Assembly: GCA_020736575.1 (NCBI GenBank)
Contig: JAGPYM010000085.1
Location: 16,143 to 80,142 of the forward strand
Direction of reading: 5' to 3'
DNA: 64,000 bases
Source: Thelonectria olida
Lineage: Eukaryota; Ascomycota; Sordariomycetes; Hypocreales; Nectriaceae
The notes beneath the pieces were generated by a model. That model was given only the letters and a program-made list of their open reading frames with translations. It was not told where the DNA came from and did not search any database. Position numbers and translations under genes: made by a program. Below, one piece after another: positions 1 to 10,463 of the stretch (its first letter is position 1; each line of letters begins with the position of its first letter).

Positions 1-962
1 CCAGAGGCAGTGCGTGTCCGCTGCAATGGCGTTTCCCTTGCTTTGCGATAATGGATGCTCAGTCTCTCTGACGATGGTGCCTCGGGTTCGGATAGCGCCG
101 AGACAACGATGGACGATGTTCATGCAACTGTAGATGCTTTAGAGTTGCTGTAAGTGCTGAGTCATATTACTGTCTTGCATACTGCGTATCGTCAACTTTG
201 TTAAAAATGGCATATCGCGAATGCTTTCTCGCCGACTTGAAGGGAGAAGGGAGACCCTGTGACTCAAGAAGCATCTCATCAAAAGCAATCTGTCACATTC
301 CTATACGAATGAGACTGGTCAGCCAAGAAGCCCGAAATAGAGCAGAGGCGACACCATGCATCGAACAGCTCGTCGTATTGAAACCTTTTTCGAAGCGAAA
401 GACGGCAGCATGTAGCTTGAACACAAATCAAGAGTCGCGACCTTGAACGTTTTATGAAAATATTGTGCAAGATTAGAAGCCCAAAATCGACAGGAATGCG
501 GGGAGCTGCCCTCAGCCCAGGCTGGTGGGAAACTGCCTTGGCGTAGGCTGTATTCGGCAAGCTTCCCCAAAAGGGCTTGCGGGTTCGGCACTTGGACGAA
601 GCTATTCAAAGATGGCCTTCACTGCAATCTCCGTTAGCCGCGGCCCCAATGTCCGGTTGCGAAGTCCTATTGGTTGACGCGATGCTCAGCCCCTTTCTAG
701 CATCGCGCGTGGCGGCAGCGCGCATCGTCTGTGTCCCAGTCAAGTGTCTTGAAGCCTCGAAATAGCAGTGCCTAATTATAGCTGCCTGGGTCTAGAACTC
801 CCAACACGGCCAGCCACCGTGGAGTTGTGCTGGCGACCTCACGATGCAGCGGTCAGAGGGTCGGTGCCTAAAAGAATGAAGATGCCCGGCGAGAAATAGC
901 ATCTTCACTCCACAACTCAGCATCACTACAACTCCTACCTTCACCAACTTGAGACTATCATC
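1..962. other. Upstream region, no recognised gene
   Basis: Only short overlapping open frames on both strands occur here, none with a recognisable motif or consistent coding character. The last ~100 bases before 963 are rich in CAACT/CTACC pyrimidine tracts, as in a fungal 5' leader, and probably belong to the gene that starts at 963. Confidence 0.5.
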
Positions 963-1856
963 ATGATCTCGTCTTTCAGATATGCCCTCATGTGGGCTTT
1001 TGCCCTCATGGTCGCAACGGCCTCCTTCTCACAGGCCACTCCGCTCCCCGCAGACGACACCGACAATTCGCTCGCCGCTCGAGCTAGCTCAGCCTGGCAA
1101 GCTAGACACAGAATGACTTCTGCCAACTACCAAGCCACCTTCGACAAGCTCGTCGCAGACAAGTACCGCCTCACCTATGTCAGTGGCTACACCATCAACA
1201 ACGACCCGCGCTTCGCAGCCATCTGGGAGAAGACCAACGGCGCCGACTGGGTTGCCCGACACGGCATGACCGGTGCCAACTACCAGAGCCAGTTCAACGC
1301 CCTCGTCAGCAAGGGCTACCGCCTTCGTCTCGTCAACGGATACTCCGTCGCCGGAAGCCCCCGCTATGTCGCCATCTGGGACAAGTCTGCCGGCCCGGCC
1401 TGGCAGGCTCGCCACGGCCTGACCTCCTCCCAGTACCAGAACGCCTTCGACACTTTCGCCAAGCAGGGCTACCGCCTGAAGCACGTCAGCGGTTACTCGC
1501 AGGGCAACACGGCCTTGTATGCGGCGCTCTGGGAGAAGAAGACGAACAACATCCCCTGGGTTGCCCACCACGGCATGACCTCGTCCAACTACCAGACTTT
1601 GTTCAACAAGTATGTCAGCCAGGGCTACCGCCTTGTTGATGTCAGCGGCTACGTCGTCAACAACGTGGCTTACTACGCTGCCATCTGGGACAAGTCGACC
1701 AGCGGCCCTTGGGTTGCGCGACACGGGCTGTCCTCGAGCCAGTATCAGACCGAGTTCAACAACTGGGTTGGCAAGGGCTACCGCCTGAAGCTGGTCAGTG
1801 GCTATACTCTGAACAGCAACCAGGATCGGTATGCTGCTCTCTGGATCAAGGAGTAA
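963..1856 (+). CDS. Secreted five-repeat protein (polyglycine-hydrolase N-domain type repeats)
   Basis: Single exon of 297 aa. Residues 1-25 look like a signal peptide (hydrophobic ALMWAFALMVATASF, then SQA). The rest is five tandem repeats of about 50 aa starting near residues 44, 96, 146, 198 and 248. Each has the pattern W-x-A-R-H-G-M/L-T/S-S-x-x-Y-Q then GYRL, V-S/N-GY, and a closing A-x-W-x-K. This pattern matches the repeat family found in bacterial tandem-repeat proteins and in the non-catalytic N-domain of fungal polyglycine hydrolases, which cleave the glycine linker of plant class IV chitinases. No serine-hydrolase (beta-lactamase-like) domain follows, so this is a repeat-only protein and an enzyme activity should not be assumed. 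It is probably extracellular. The start is the first ATG in frame and is followed directly by the signal sequence. Confidence is high that the gene is real, moderate for the family. Confidence 0.85.
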   Translation: MISSFRYALMWAFALMVATASFSQATPLPADDTDNSLAARASSAWQARHRMTSANYQATFDKLVADKYRLTYVSGYTINNDPRFAAIWEKTNGADWVARHGMTGANYQSQFNALVSKGYRLRLVNGYSVAGSPRYVAIWDKSAGPAWQARHGLTSSQYQNAFDTFAKQGYRLKHVSGYSQGNTALYAALWEKKTNNIPWVAHHGMTSSNYQTLFNKYVSQGYRLVDVSGYVVNNVAYYAAIWDKSTSGPWVARHGLSSSQYQTEFNNWVGKGYRLKLVSGYTLNSNQDRYAALWIKE

Positions 1857-2915
1857 GAAGCCTTCAGAAACATTAGGCGCAGTGCTTGCGCTGAGTGGTA
1901 GCTGTGGCATCGCATGGGGCATGTAAGTGACGAAGTTATGGCAGCGGCCGGATAGCATTGAGCATTGGGAATGACGAAATCATGTAGCTAGCTGTTCTTT
2001 GTGATTGTGTGTGTACCTCTTCCTACAAAGGGGAGAAAATGCATTTTCTGTAGATAGTTTACTCTAAGTTGAATAACCGGAAGCGGAACTGGTTCCTTTG
2101 ATACATATCGTGACTAAAAGCTGGCTTCCTTGGGGCGCTCAGACGGCTCGCCAGGCCTGAATATGAACAAGAAAGCTTCCAGCATTAGCTACGGTTGAGT
2201 GGCACGGGCTACAGTCATCGAAAATGGAGCGCAGGATGATGGCTCAATCTTGCGTATCCCTGACTTGACCGAGAAGATTGGTACGTACAAGGCACCCTAA
2301 ACAGAACAGCGTCACTGGCGCCGAGTTATTAGGATAGAAAGAACCCAAGAATAAAAGAGGAGTGGTGGAAAAGGAAGCAAAGATATAGTGCCAATAAGAC
2401 GCTTTTAAGTGCTTTGAAGTTTGAAAAGACTACCTATGATGTCAAACTATCTCATCTTGAGTGAGATATCCTCCTGGGAGCAAGTCCACGCTCTGAATCT
2501 TTTTACATCGTCACATGCCTGTCGCGGCCAAAGTCCGCGAGATACTTAACCCTTGCCGCTCAGGTCTTTGTAAGGGCTGTAGTAGATGAGCCTCGGCAGT
2601 GCTGCAGCGCAAAACATGTCTTCATACCCTGGGGTGAGGGGGCGAGACATCTCTAGAGATCTGGTCCAATCGGATGGCAATAGATTAACTGAATGTTGCC
2701 AATATCCACCCCAATGGGCCGGAGCCGGAACGACTCGGTTCCTCCGCCTCCGCCTCCGCCTGGACTACTCCCGTATCTACCCCACTTTCCCCGGATTCTG
2801 CGGCGTTGACGACTCGAGATTCAATGCTTGTCTCTTGAGCAGATCCTAATGTTAATAGTGCGAGGGTGTTGCTAGTTTAACCTGCCTGATCTGTGTATTT
2901 TGAGTGATAACGCAT
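1857..2915. other. Intergenic region with a short CTCCGC microsatellite
   Basis: No convincing gene. A short CCTCCG/CGCCTC hexamer run lies near 2740-2762. The open frame at 2586-2849 has no recognisable motif and depends on that low-complexity stretch. Confidence 0.4.
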
Positions 2916-2919
2916 GTAT

Positions 2920-3541
2920 TTATAATCTTAGCAGGTTATTATCTAAGTTTGATAGTACATGCTTGAGGAATGCGAGCTGCCCGGCCAGATTCTTCTTGTA
3001 TGACTGCATACTAGGGTATACATTGAACTGGCCGCCATCTACCTGCAGTGCTTCTGCTAAAGGGGCATTGAGCACAACCTTCTCGGCCGAGCCAAGAGGA
3101 GCCTCGATGTCTACTGTTAGTAATACCATTAAATAGGGCTTTGAGATCTTATTGGCTTGCAGTACTGGCCGGTGCTTTGGAAATTCGAGTATTGAGTAGG
3201 TAAGGATGGCATTTGGGAGTAATGAGACCTCCTTTGGGGATAGTATCTTCCGGATCTCCAAAGCGTCTTTCTGGATCATGATGGCTGTCGGGGAGCCAGG
3301 GGACCCATCGTTCAAGAGCTCTACGTAGATGGGCTGACCCTGGGTGCATTGAGACCACAAGTCCCCGAAGGCAGCCCAGCCCAGACGGAGTGATCTGCCA
3401 AGCGGTGTCATTCTGGATGCAGCAAATCCATCCACACAAGGACATTATACAATGCCAGCAGCGATGTCGTGGTCTTCGGTAAGCAGTGTAATAACATGTA
3501 TGCCTCCGAAACTAGTTCCCCAAATGATAAGGCGCTTGTAA
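2920..3541 (-). pseudogene. RIP-damaged alpha/beta-hydrolase C-terminal remnant
   Basis: The minus strand reads continuously as an alpha/beta-hydrolase from 3541 to 2920 except for one TAA at about 3447-3445. Upstream of the stop is the nucleophile elbow GTSFGG (about 3520-3503) in an LIIW...GGIHVITLL context. Downstream, 171 codons run to a natural stop and contain the typical end of this fungal hydrolase group: a VDGGQFNVYP stretch followed by a QLAFLKHVL helix. The stop sits where Gln (CAA) is plausible, so a C-to-T RIP change to TAA is the simplest cause. The catalytic His expected in the GGQF segment is Gln. The 5' half of the gene is lost in AT island 1, which starts at about 3541. I infer an old gene flanking or caught in a RIPed repeat. 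It cannot be functional. Confidence 0.7.
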
Positions 3542-4003
3542 TTAAAATAGTCGGGCTGCTATTATACTTAAGTAATAATATAATAAAAGTCTTAGAGCTA
3601 ACTCTATTATATAAAGCCCACTCTATGTTATATTATAAATTAATAAAAAGGCTTATATATACTTTTTATTTATTAAATTTTATTTATTTTATAATAGAAA
3701 ATAATAATTTTATTTATATATATTATTATTATTATTATTAAAAAAGCTAATAATTTAAGCATATAATAGAGGTTAATATAAGCTAAACCCTAGCTTTATA
3801 TCTATTATAATAAGCTTTTTAATAGGGCTTATAATTAGTTTTAAAATAAAAGTTACTATTAAATAAACCTTATTTAAAGAACTTTATTTTAAACTTTAAT
3901 ATAAAAATACCTCTTTATTTAACCCTAATTTATATAACTTAATTAATAATATAATATATAATAATTAAAATGCCTAACTTCTTATTAATTAAATATAAGA
4001 TAA

Positions 4004-5289
4004 TTTAATTAAATAATAAAAGCTATATAGCTACTTACTATATATTAAATATATAAATTTCCTTAAATATATTAAACTAATAAGAGATTTTAATAGGCAC
4101 TTAAAAGAGTTATAACTCCTAAGCATCCCTATATTACCTAATATAAATATACTATTAAGTATTAATTAAAAGATTAATCTAGTTATTTTAAATTATAAGA
4201 TTCTAATTAAAAGACCTAATATATATTAATACTATTATAACTTTTTTAAATAGAAAGTTAAAAACCTTATATAACTTTTTAAAAGGAAAAGAAAAAACTA
4301 TTTTAATAATAATAATTAGCAATTTATTCAAATAATCTAATTAAATACTTATAAGCTATAGCTCTAGGAGCTATTATATATAGTAGTAATATTTTAAATA
4401 GTTGCTTAAAAGGCTATGGAGGAAAATTTAAAAATAAAAGGTAGGTTAAATAAATATAAGGGTTAAAAAAGTAAGGGGGCTAAAAAGGTTAAATAAAAAA
4501 GGAAAGTTTAAAAAAGGTTAAAATAGGTCTAAGGGTATTTAAACTAATAGAAATAAAGTAAAGTAATTAAATAGTAAAATATATTAAAAGTTTATATAAT
4601 AATAAAAATTACTAATTATAAAGATTTATATATATTATAAAAGTTAATATAAATAAAATTAATATTATAAGTTTTTATATTTTTATAATTAGTAATTTCT
4701 CTTATTATATAATTACACTTTTTAATATATTTTACTATTTAATTATTAATTTTATTTTTATTAGTTTAAATATTTTTAAATTTATTTTAACTTTTTTTTT
4801 TTTTTTTTACTTTTTTAGCTTTTTACTTTTTTACTTTTATATATATTTAATTTACTTTTTATTTTTAAAATTTTTTATAACTTTTTAAATAACTATTTAA
4901 ATTATTACTATTATATATAATAGCTTTTAAAACTATAATTTATAAGTATTTAATTAGATTATTTTAATAAATTACTTATTTTTATTATTATAATTATTTT
5001 CTTTTTTCTTTTTAAAATATTATATAAAGTTTTTAACTTTCTATTTAATAAAGTAATAAAAATATTAATATATATTAAATCTTTTAATTAAAATCTTATA
5101 ATTTAAAATTATTAAATTAATTTCTTAATTAATATTTAATAGTATATTTATATTAAATAGTATAAAAATACTTAAAAGTTATAATTTTTTAAATACTTAT
5201 TAAAATCTCTTATTAGCTTAATATATTTAAAAATATTTATATATTTTAATAAATAATAAATAGTTATATAACTTTTATTATTTAATTAA
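4004..5289. repeat. 1.29 kb inverted repeat (palindrome)
   Basis: The left arm at 4004-4622 and the right arm at 4683-5289 are reverse complements with a spacer of about 60 bp. The match was followed by eye along the arms, for example AATAAGAGATTTTAATA on the left against its complement in the right arm. Where they differ, the right arm usually has A or T while the left keeps G or C, so one arm has been mutated more heavily. A further diverged copy of the left arm lies near 23300-23790. Confidence 0.7.
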
Positions 5290-5296
5290 CATAAAA

Positions 5297-5430
5297 GTTA
5301 ATATAATATAACTTGCTTATTAATAGACCTATTTAATAAAGCTAAAAAGATTAACTAATTATTTTATTATATAAAAGAACTATATTATATACTAGCTTAT
5401 AAAAAGTTATAAGCTTAGCTTTTTATTATT
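5297..5430 (+). repeat. ~120 bp dispersed repeat, copy 1 of 3
   Basis: Shares the succession CCTATTTAATAAAG, GATTAACTA, TATATAAAAGAACTATATTA and TATAAGCTTAGCTTTT with copies at about 6478-6600 and 7080-7200, all in the same orientation inside AT island 1. Confidence 0.6.
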
Positions 5431-6477
5431 ATTTTCCCTTTTAAATAGTGCGTTCTAAGCTATAATTATAAGCTATATGCCTTTTTATATTAAAAGCTAT
5501 AGTTATCTCTTTTTAGTACCTTATAAAATATAATATAAGGCATTTTTATTACAGGCTGGGCCCGGTATATAGTTCTAGTAGGTATTAGAACCTAACTCCT
5601 ATAAGCGCAGCTTAAAAATTAGACCTTTAGTCTATTATTTTTAACTTACCCTTTTATTATAATAGTATTAGGCCCGCGTAATATAGGGCGGTTAGAAGCT
5701 AAGCTGCAGCTTGAGCCCTATAGGGCCCAAACTATATTAATTTTACTATTTTATAAGGCATATTATAAGATATACTAAACTTTAGCTAGGCTTTTATAAG
5801 CTTTAACTTAAGTATTTATAAAAGGCAGCTTTACTAATAGAGCCCTTAAAATAATATAGCTAATATTAAACCCTAAGGTATAGCTAGTTTAATAGTTTAA
5901 TTAATTAAATATATCTTTTTAAATTTATTTTTATAAGTTTAATATAAGCTTATTATAATTATAAAAATAACTTAAGGCTTAGGGCTTAAATTTGTAACCT
6001 TTTAAGTATACTTTTTTATATAATTAAAAGACTTATATAGTAAAATAATAATTATAAGAGTTAATATAATATAACTTGCTTATTTTAATAGTAGGAGTAA
6101 TAATATAACTAAACCCCTAATAAAAGTAATTATAAAAAGTAAATATATAAAAGATAAAATAATAGAAACTTAAAAAGAAAATCTACTTTTATTTATAATT
6201 AATTGCAATTATAAATAAAAAGTAAAATGGAAAATAAGTAAATTAAATAATTAGAAAGAAATAAGTTAAAAATATTAATATAAATTATAAAAACTTAAGT
6301 AAAACTTACTAAAAATTATAAAAAAGGTATAATATTTATTTTTAAAAGTTTTAGCCTTCCCATTTAAATTTATATAGCTTAAATTAATAAGAAGTTTAAA
6401 CTATTTAATTTTTATTAACTTTTAATAAAAATTCTCTATTCTTATTATTATATTTTTTACTAATAACTGGCTCTTAC

Positions 6478-6600
6478 TATTATACTATTAATAAACCTAT
6501 TTAATAAAGTTAAAAAAATTAACTAGTTATTATATTATATAAAAGAACTATATTATATACTAGTATATAAAAAGCTATAAGCTTAACTTTTTATAATTAA
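6478..6600 (+). repeat. ~120 bp dispersed repeat, copy 2 of 3
   Basis: Same landmarks and order as the copy at 5297-5430, with scattered transitions. Confidence 0.6.
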
Positions 6601-7079
6601 AATAAATTATATTTAATTAATAAAAAGTTAAATATTTTAACTATTATATATTTTATTATTAGTTAAATAATATAAATTAAAATTAAATAGAAAAAATAAG
6701 TATTTTTATATTAAAAGTTTAAAATAATATTTTTTAAATAAGATTTATTTAATAGAAACTTACATTTTAAAGCTAATTATAAGTTTTATTAAAAAGCTTA
6801 TTATAATAAATATAAAGCTAGTATTTAACTTATATTAAATTTTATTATATATTTAAATTATTAGCTTTTTTAATAATAATAATAAATATTATTATAATAG
6901 CTTAAATAAAGCCTAATTAATTAATTAAATAAATTTATTTTAAAACTAATATTTATATATTTCTTTTATAAACTTTACTACTTTTAAACCTATTATTTTA
7001 AACTAGCTTTTTATATTTTTTACATTTAATAAAACATAGCCCTTATTTAAAGGTTATATATTTATATAAAAGTTAATAT

Positions 7080-7200
7080 AATATAACTTAACTATTAATA
7101 AACCTATTTAATAAAGTTAAAAAGATTAACTAGTTATTTTACTATATAAAAGAATTATATTATATATTAGCTTATAAAAGCTATAAGCTTAGTATATACT
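7080..7200 (+). repeat. ~120 bp dispersed repeat, copy 3 of 3
   Basis: Same landmarks and order as the copies at 5297-5430 and 6478-6600. It lies outside the 3717-6890 inverted-repeat unit, so the repeat is not private to that element. Confidence 0.6.
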
Positions 7201-7370
7201 TACTAATTAGTAAGTTTTTATAATTTGCTTTTATATTTAAATTATTATATTAAAAACTCTAATTTTATAATATAAGCTTAAATAGCTATATTTAAATATA
7301 TAGCTATTTATTTATTTTTATTTTTTAAATAACTTTTATTAATTAACTAGTACTATTAATAATCCCTATA

Positions 7371-8074
7371 AAGCTAACCATCTAACACTCCTTTAACTTA
7401 CTACCTTAAGGACTAAATATATCCCATACAGCTAGCAAATAACAACCCAATAGTTAGGGTTATAGCGGAAAGTGTCTAACACTATACTGTTAGCATATTA
7501 CATAAGTATATAGAAACATATAAAGGGTAAGAAAGGAAGGAAGGAAGGAAGGAAGGAAGGAAGGAACGTGGGAAGGAACGTCGGTTCTTTATTGCACACT
7601 CTAGAGTCCTTGCCCCTTTTTTTATAAACCTTCTAGAAACGCAAAGCCTAATTGTCTACCTTGGCTTTATAATAAGCAAACACGAGGCTGACTGCGAAGC
7701 TTTTGAGTCAGTCAACTCACAAGGGTAGGAATACACTCTTCTCCTTCTGATGGATGTCTCTCTTCACTCTTCGTCTTTAGAATCATACTTCGAATTCATC
7801 CTTCTACAAGTATGTGCATATCCTCGTTGTTGTTATTGTTGTTGTTGTTGTTGTGGCTCAGCGTTTCATCCTTGGTTTTGCCATTTGTTCACTCGTCCCC
7901 TGCTCCCTTTTTAGTCCAATCAGCTCATGCCCTTTCACTTAAATCACCTTTCACTTCACTCTACCACCGCACGCCATCAAGCCACGCCATTCCTCACGCA
8001 AATTACGCTCTATGAGGTATCTGCGAACCCGACCACCGATATCCCACGTCGAGGTAAACCAGTAACATCAGTGC
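7371..8074. other. Intergenic region between AT island 1 and the FAD oxidase gene
   Basis: Normal composition resumes here. Apart from the GGAA run and a TTG microsatellite (7826-7853) nothing is recognised. The small open frame at 7812-8015 owes its leucines to the TTG run. Confidence 0.4.
7531..7566. repeat. GGAA microsatellite
   Basis: About nine tandem AAGG units followed by two imperfect GGAAGGAACGT units. Confidence 0.9.
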
Positions 8075-9671
8075 TTATAGTCCCCGCCGACTAACTCGAG
8101 AAGGAAGGCTACGCCTCTGGTTACCAGGCTTCTCTTTCAGCCTTTTCTCCGTGACCAGGAATGACTCCGGGAACCAGTCGGGATTCTTGCTGTTGTTCCC
8201 ACCACCCTGGATCATCTGGCTCAGAGCACGGCCGCACAGCCATGCGAAACACATGCCTTCACCATCGTACGCCGCCGCAATCCACTCCCCTCCATCGTTC
8301 GCCTGGCGTTTCGTGGCAGATTCGGGAAGCCGGCCAACAAACGGGCGACCATCTGCAGACAAGCCCTCAATTCCTGTCCAGACACGCCTCGTTCGGCCGC
8401 GATATGCACCTTGGGGTAAGCTTTCAGCGGCCTGGATCTTCTCGGCGCCCCAGTTATCGTAGCTGAAATAATTGGGCAGCGCACCGTTGAGATAAGAAGC
8501 ACTGATATGGTTTGGGTTACGACTATCGTCAAAGTCGCTAAGAGCATTGTCCCCGCCAACACCGCCGCCGAACATGTACACGCCGGTTCGTGGCATCTGC
8601 ACGGCATAGTCGAGGCCGTTTCTGAACAGGGACCAGGCGCGACCACCTGGAAGACTACCATTGCCGGAATAGTCTGGCCAGTGTCCTGCTTCAGGGAGTC
8701 CTGAGCCGCCAACCTGGGCGCTCATGTGAAGGCGTCTGCCCAAGATGTGTTTTTGCAGACCAGGGACAAAATGGGGCGTCCAGGCATTGGTTGCGTAGAT
8801 GACGTGCTTAGCCAAGATGACGCCGCGGGAAGTTGTGACCTCGTAGTTGAAGTGATTTGATGTGTCACTTACGACACTCACGTTGTAGGCCGGAGTTGAC
8901 GTTTCGAGCGAAAACGATGGGAATCTGTCGAGAAGCATTTTCAAGGCGTGTGTGACGAACCGGTATGGCCAGATGGCGGCTGCTACTTTCGGCGTCCCCG
9001 TAATGATTCCTACCGTCTCTGCGAGGAGAGAGATCTAATGTAGACGTTAGCCTATTTCTGTTACCAGCGTAGGGCGTACTCACATTCCGAGCCTCTTGCT
9101 TGCTAAACCGCCGAAACTCCTTGCCCAATTCTGGAACCTCTCGCTTCAAGGCCTTGAGCTGCTCGACAGCCGTGTTCCATTGAACCTCATCAAAGAAAGC
9201 ATCTATGCTATCAACAACTCTTGCCTCCGCCGCAAAGCGCCCATCCTCTGGTAATTCCCCAGCAGCAGAAATCAACGCCTCGACGTGAGCAGCCCGCAGC
9301 TTCGTAATCTTGGCCGCCTCAGACTTGGGAAAGGACTCCTTCGCACCGGCATACTCGCTGTAGGGAGAAGGCCGTATGTGGCCGCCGTTTCTGCCTGTGG
9401 CTCCAGAGCAGGCCTGACGAGCCTCGAGCATGGCGATTCTGGGTGGGGAGGTGGCATTCATGAGGAGATGCCAGGCGATGCTACTGCCCGTTATGCCAGA
9501 ACCAATGATGACGATGTCGGCATCTTCTGGTAGTTTTTGTGACTGGTGGTCTGCAACGTCTTCATGGGGTGGAAGTTGCCAATATGACACTGTGGGATTC
9601 TTCACAGGAAGGCCTGGGTCCTGACAGGTGACAGCGACCGACAGGCAGAGGCAGAACAGGGATGGTCTCAT
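8075..9671 (-). CDS. Secreted FAD-dependent oxidoreductase (DAO family)
   Basis: Two exons, 9671-9084 and 9034-8075, with a 49-nt intron 9083-9035 (donor GTGAGT, acceptor ending TTAG). Joining them keeps the frame and gives 515 aa. An alternative CGCAG acceptor 16 bases downstream leads straight to a stop. Residues 1-17 resemble a signal peptide. The Rossmann FAD motif GSGITG lies at residues 57-62 in a DADIVIIGSGITGSS context, followed by the DAO-type ATGRNGGHIRP stretch. The C-terminal third has the substrate-domain pattern IEGLSADGRPFVGRLP and a DGEGM segment of the FAD-binding C-terminal strand. Members oxidise amines or amino acids with FAD and oxygen; the substrate cannot be told. It lies 0.8 kb from the Zn2Cys6 regulator on the same strand, so co-regulation is possible but unproven. 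Confidence 0.88.
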
Positions 9672-10463
9672 GTTGTCGAGTGTGGCAAAGGTTCTCGATG
9701 AGCTAAAGGCAACAATGATATAACAGATGGCACGTCAACAAATGCTTCCGAGTCTCACTTGGAGCATGCGAGGCACGCTGGGGCCATTTATACTTGCAGC
9801 TTACGGATCAAAGGTAGAAGGAGGCATGTCTCTTTTCCCCCAAATCCCTCAGCAGCACAGGTTATACACTTCATCTGCCGTCGAGTTCTCGTGAGACAGA
9901 AGAGGCAACCAATGACACCTTGTTCCAGGCTCAATGAATGCGCTCGACGATCCTCCATAGATGCACTGCCCCTGGCTGCAACCATGCTGATCGGGACCGA
10001 CTACGAAACAGCCAATTAACATCAGCCGACTTCGGGTACCGCGGTGCCCCTACGCAGTCCCCAGCCAAGTCTGCAGGTAATCAAGAGTGGCATTACACGG
10101 CTGCTTTTAACTGGGTGAGTCGCGAATCCTTCCTGCATTTCAGCCACTACAACTATTAGCTTGGCATAAAGTAAGATCTTATTGGAACCGACATTGTGGG
10201 GTTGCGTTTAGAGTCGAGAAGCCCGTATTGACCGAACGTGAAGAAAGGGAGTGTAATGCGTTGCAAAAAAACCCGACATGACCTGAATACCCAGGCTAAT
10301 GTCACTCTTAGACCATTATCTTCAAAGTTTTAGGTATCCAGCCTAAGCCTTAGGCAATTCTTATGCTAAAGCAGACGGGTTAGGGTTATAGCAACTTCCA
10401 GGCACCAGTCATTCTGACACTGCAGCTGGAAAACCACCAGACCGGCAGTTCTTCAACATATCG
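9672..10463. other. Intergenic region between the FAD oxidase and Zn2Cys6 genes
   Basis: About 0.8 kb upstream of the FAD oxidase gene and downstream of the regulator. Short frames only, no recognised gene. Confidence 0.4.

Larger units (their letters stand above)
3717..6890. mobile_element. Dead element with ~195 bp terminal inverted repeats
   Basis: The sequence at 3717-3920 and the reverse complement of 6694-6890 align almost base for base over about 195 bp. Shared landmarks include a run of TAT trimers, AAAAAAGCTAATAATTTAA and TAATAAGCTTTTTAATA. Differences are mostly C/T and G/A, as RIP produces. This gives a 3.17 kb unit with long terminal inverted repeats, most simply a DNA transposon or foldback element. 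Further copies of the same terminus occur at about 16395-16520, 22750-22905 and 23195-23310. Its coding part is unrecognisable. Confidence 0.65.
3541..7370. repeat. AT island 1: RIP-degraded repeats
   Basis: About 3.8 kb composed almost entirely of A and T, with sharp borders to normal sequence. It contains an element bounded by ~195 bp inverted repeats (3717-6890), an internal palindrome, and three copies of a ~120 bp repeat. No frame can encode a protein. Such composition in ascomycetes is the product of RIP acting on duplicated DNA. Confidence 0.9.

Noticed and set aside
1089..1958. 289-codon minus-strand frame opposite the repeat protein
   Set aside because: It is the mirror of the five tandem repeats on the + strand; it has no start context or known motif, and the + strand frame has a signal peptide and clear domain repeats.
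7455..7470. TTAGGG-like motif, also at about 10379
   Set aside because: Single isolated hexamers, not telomeric arrays.
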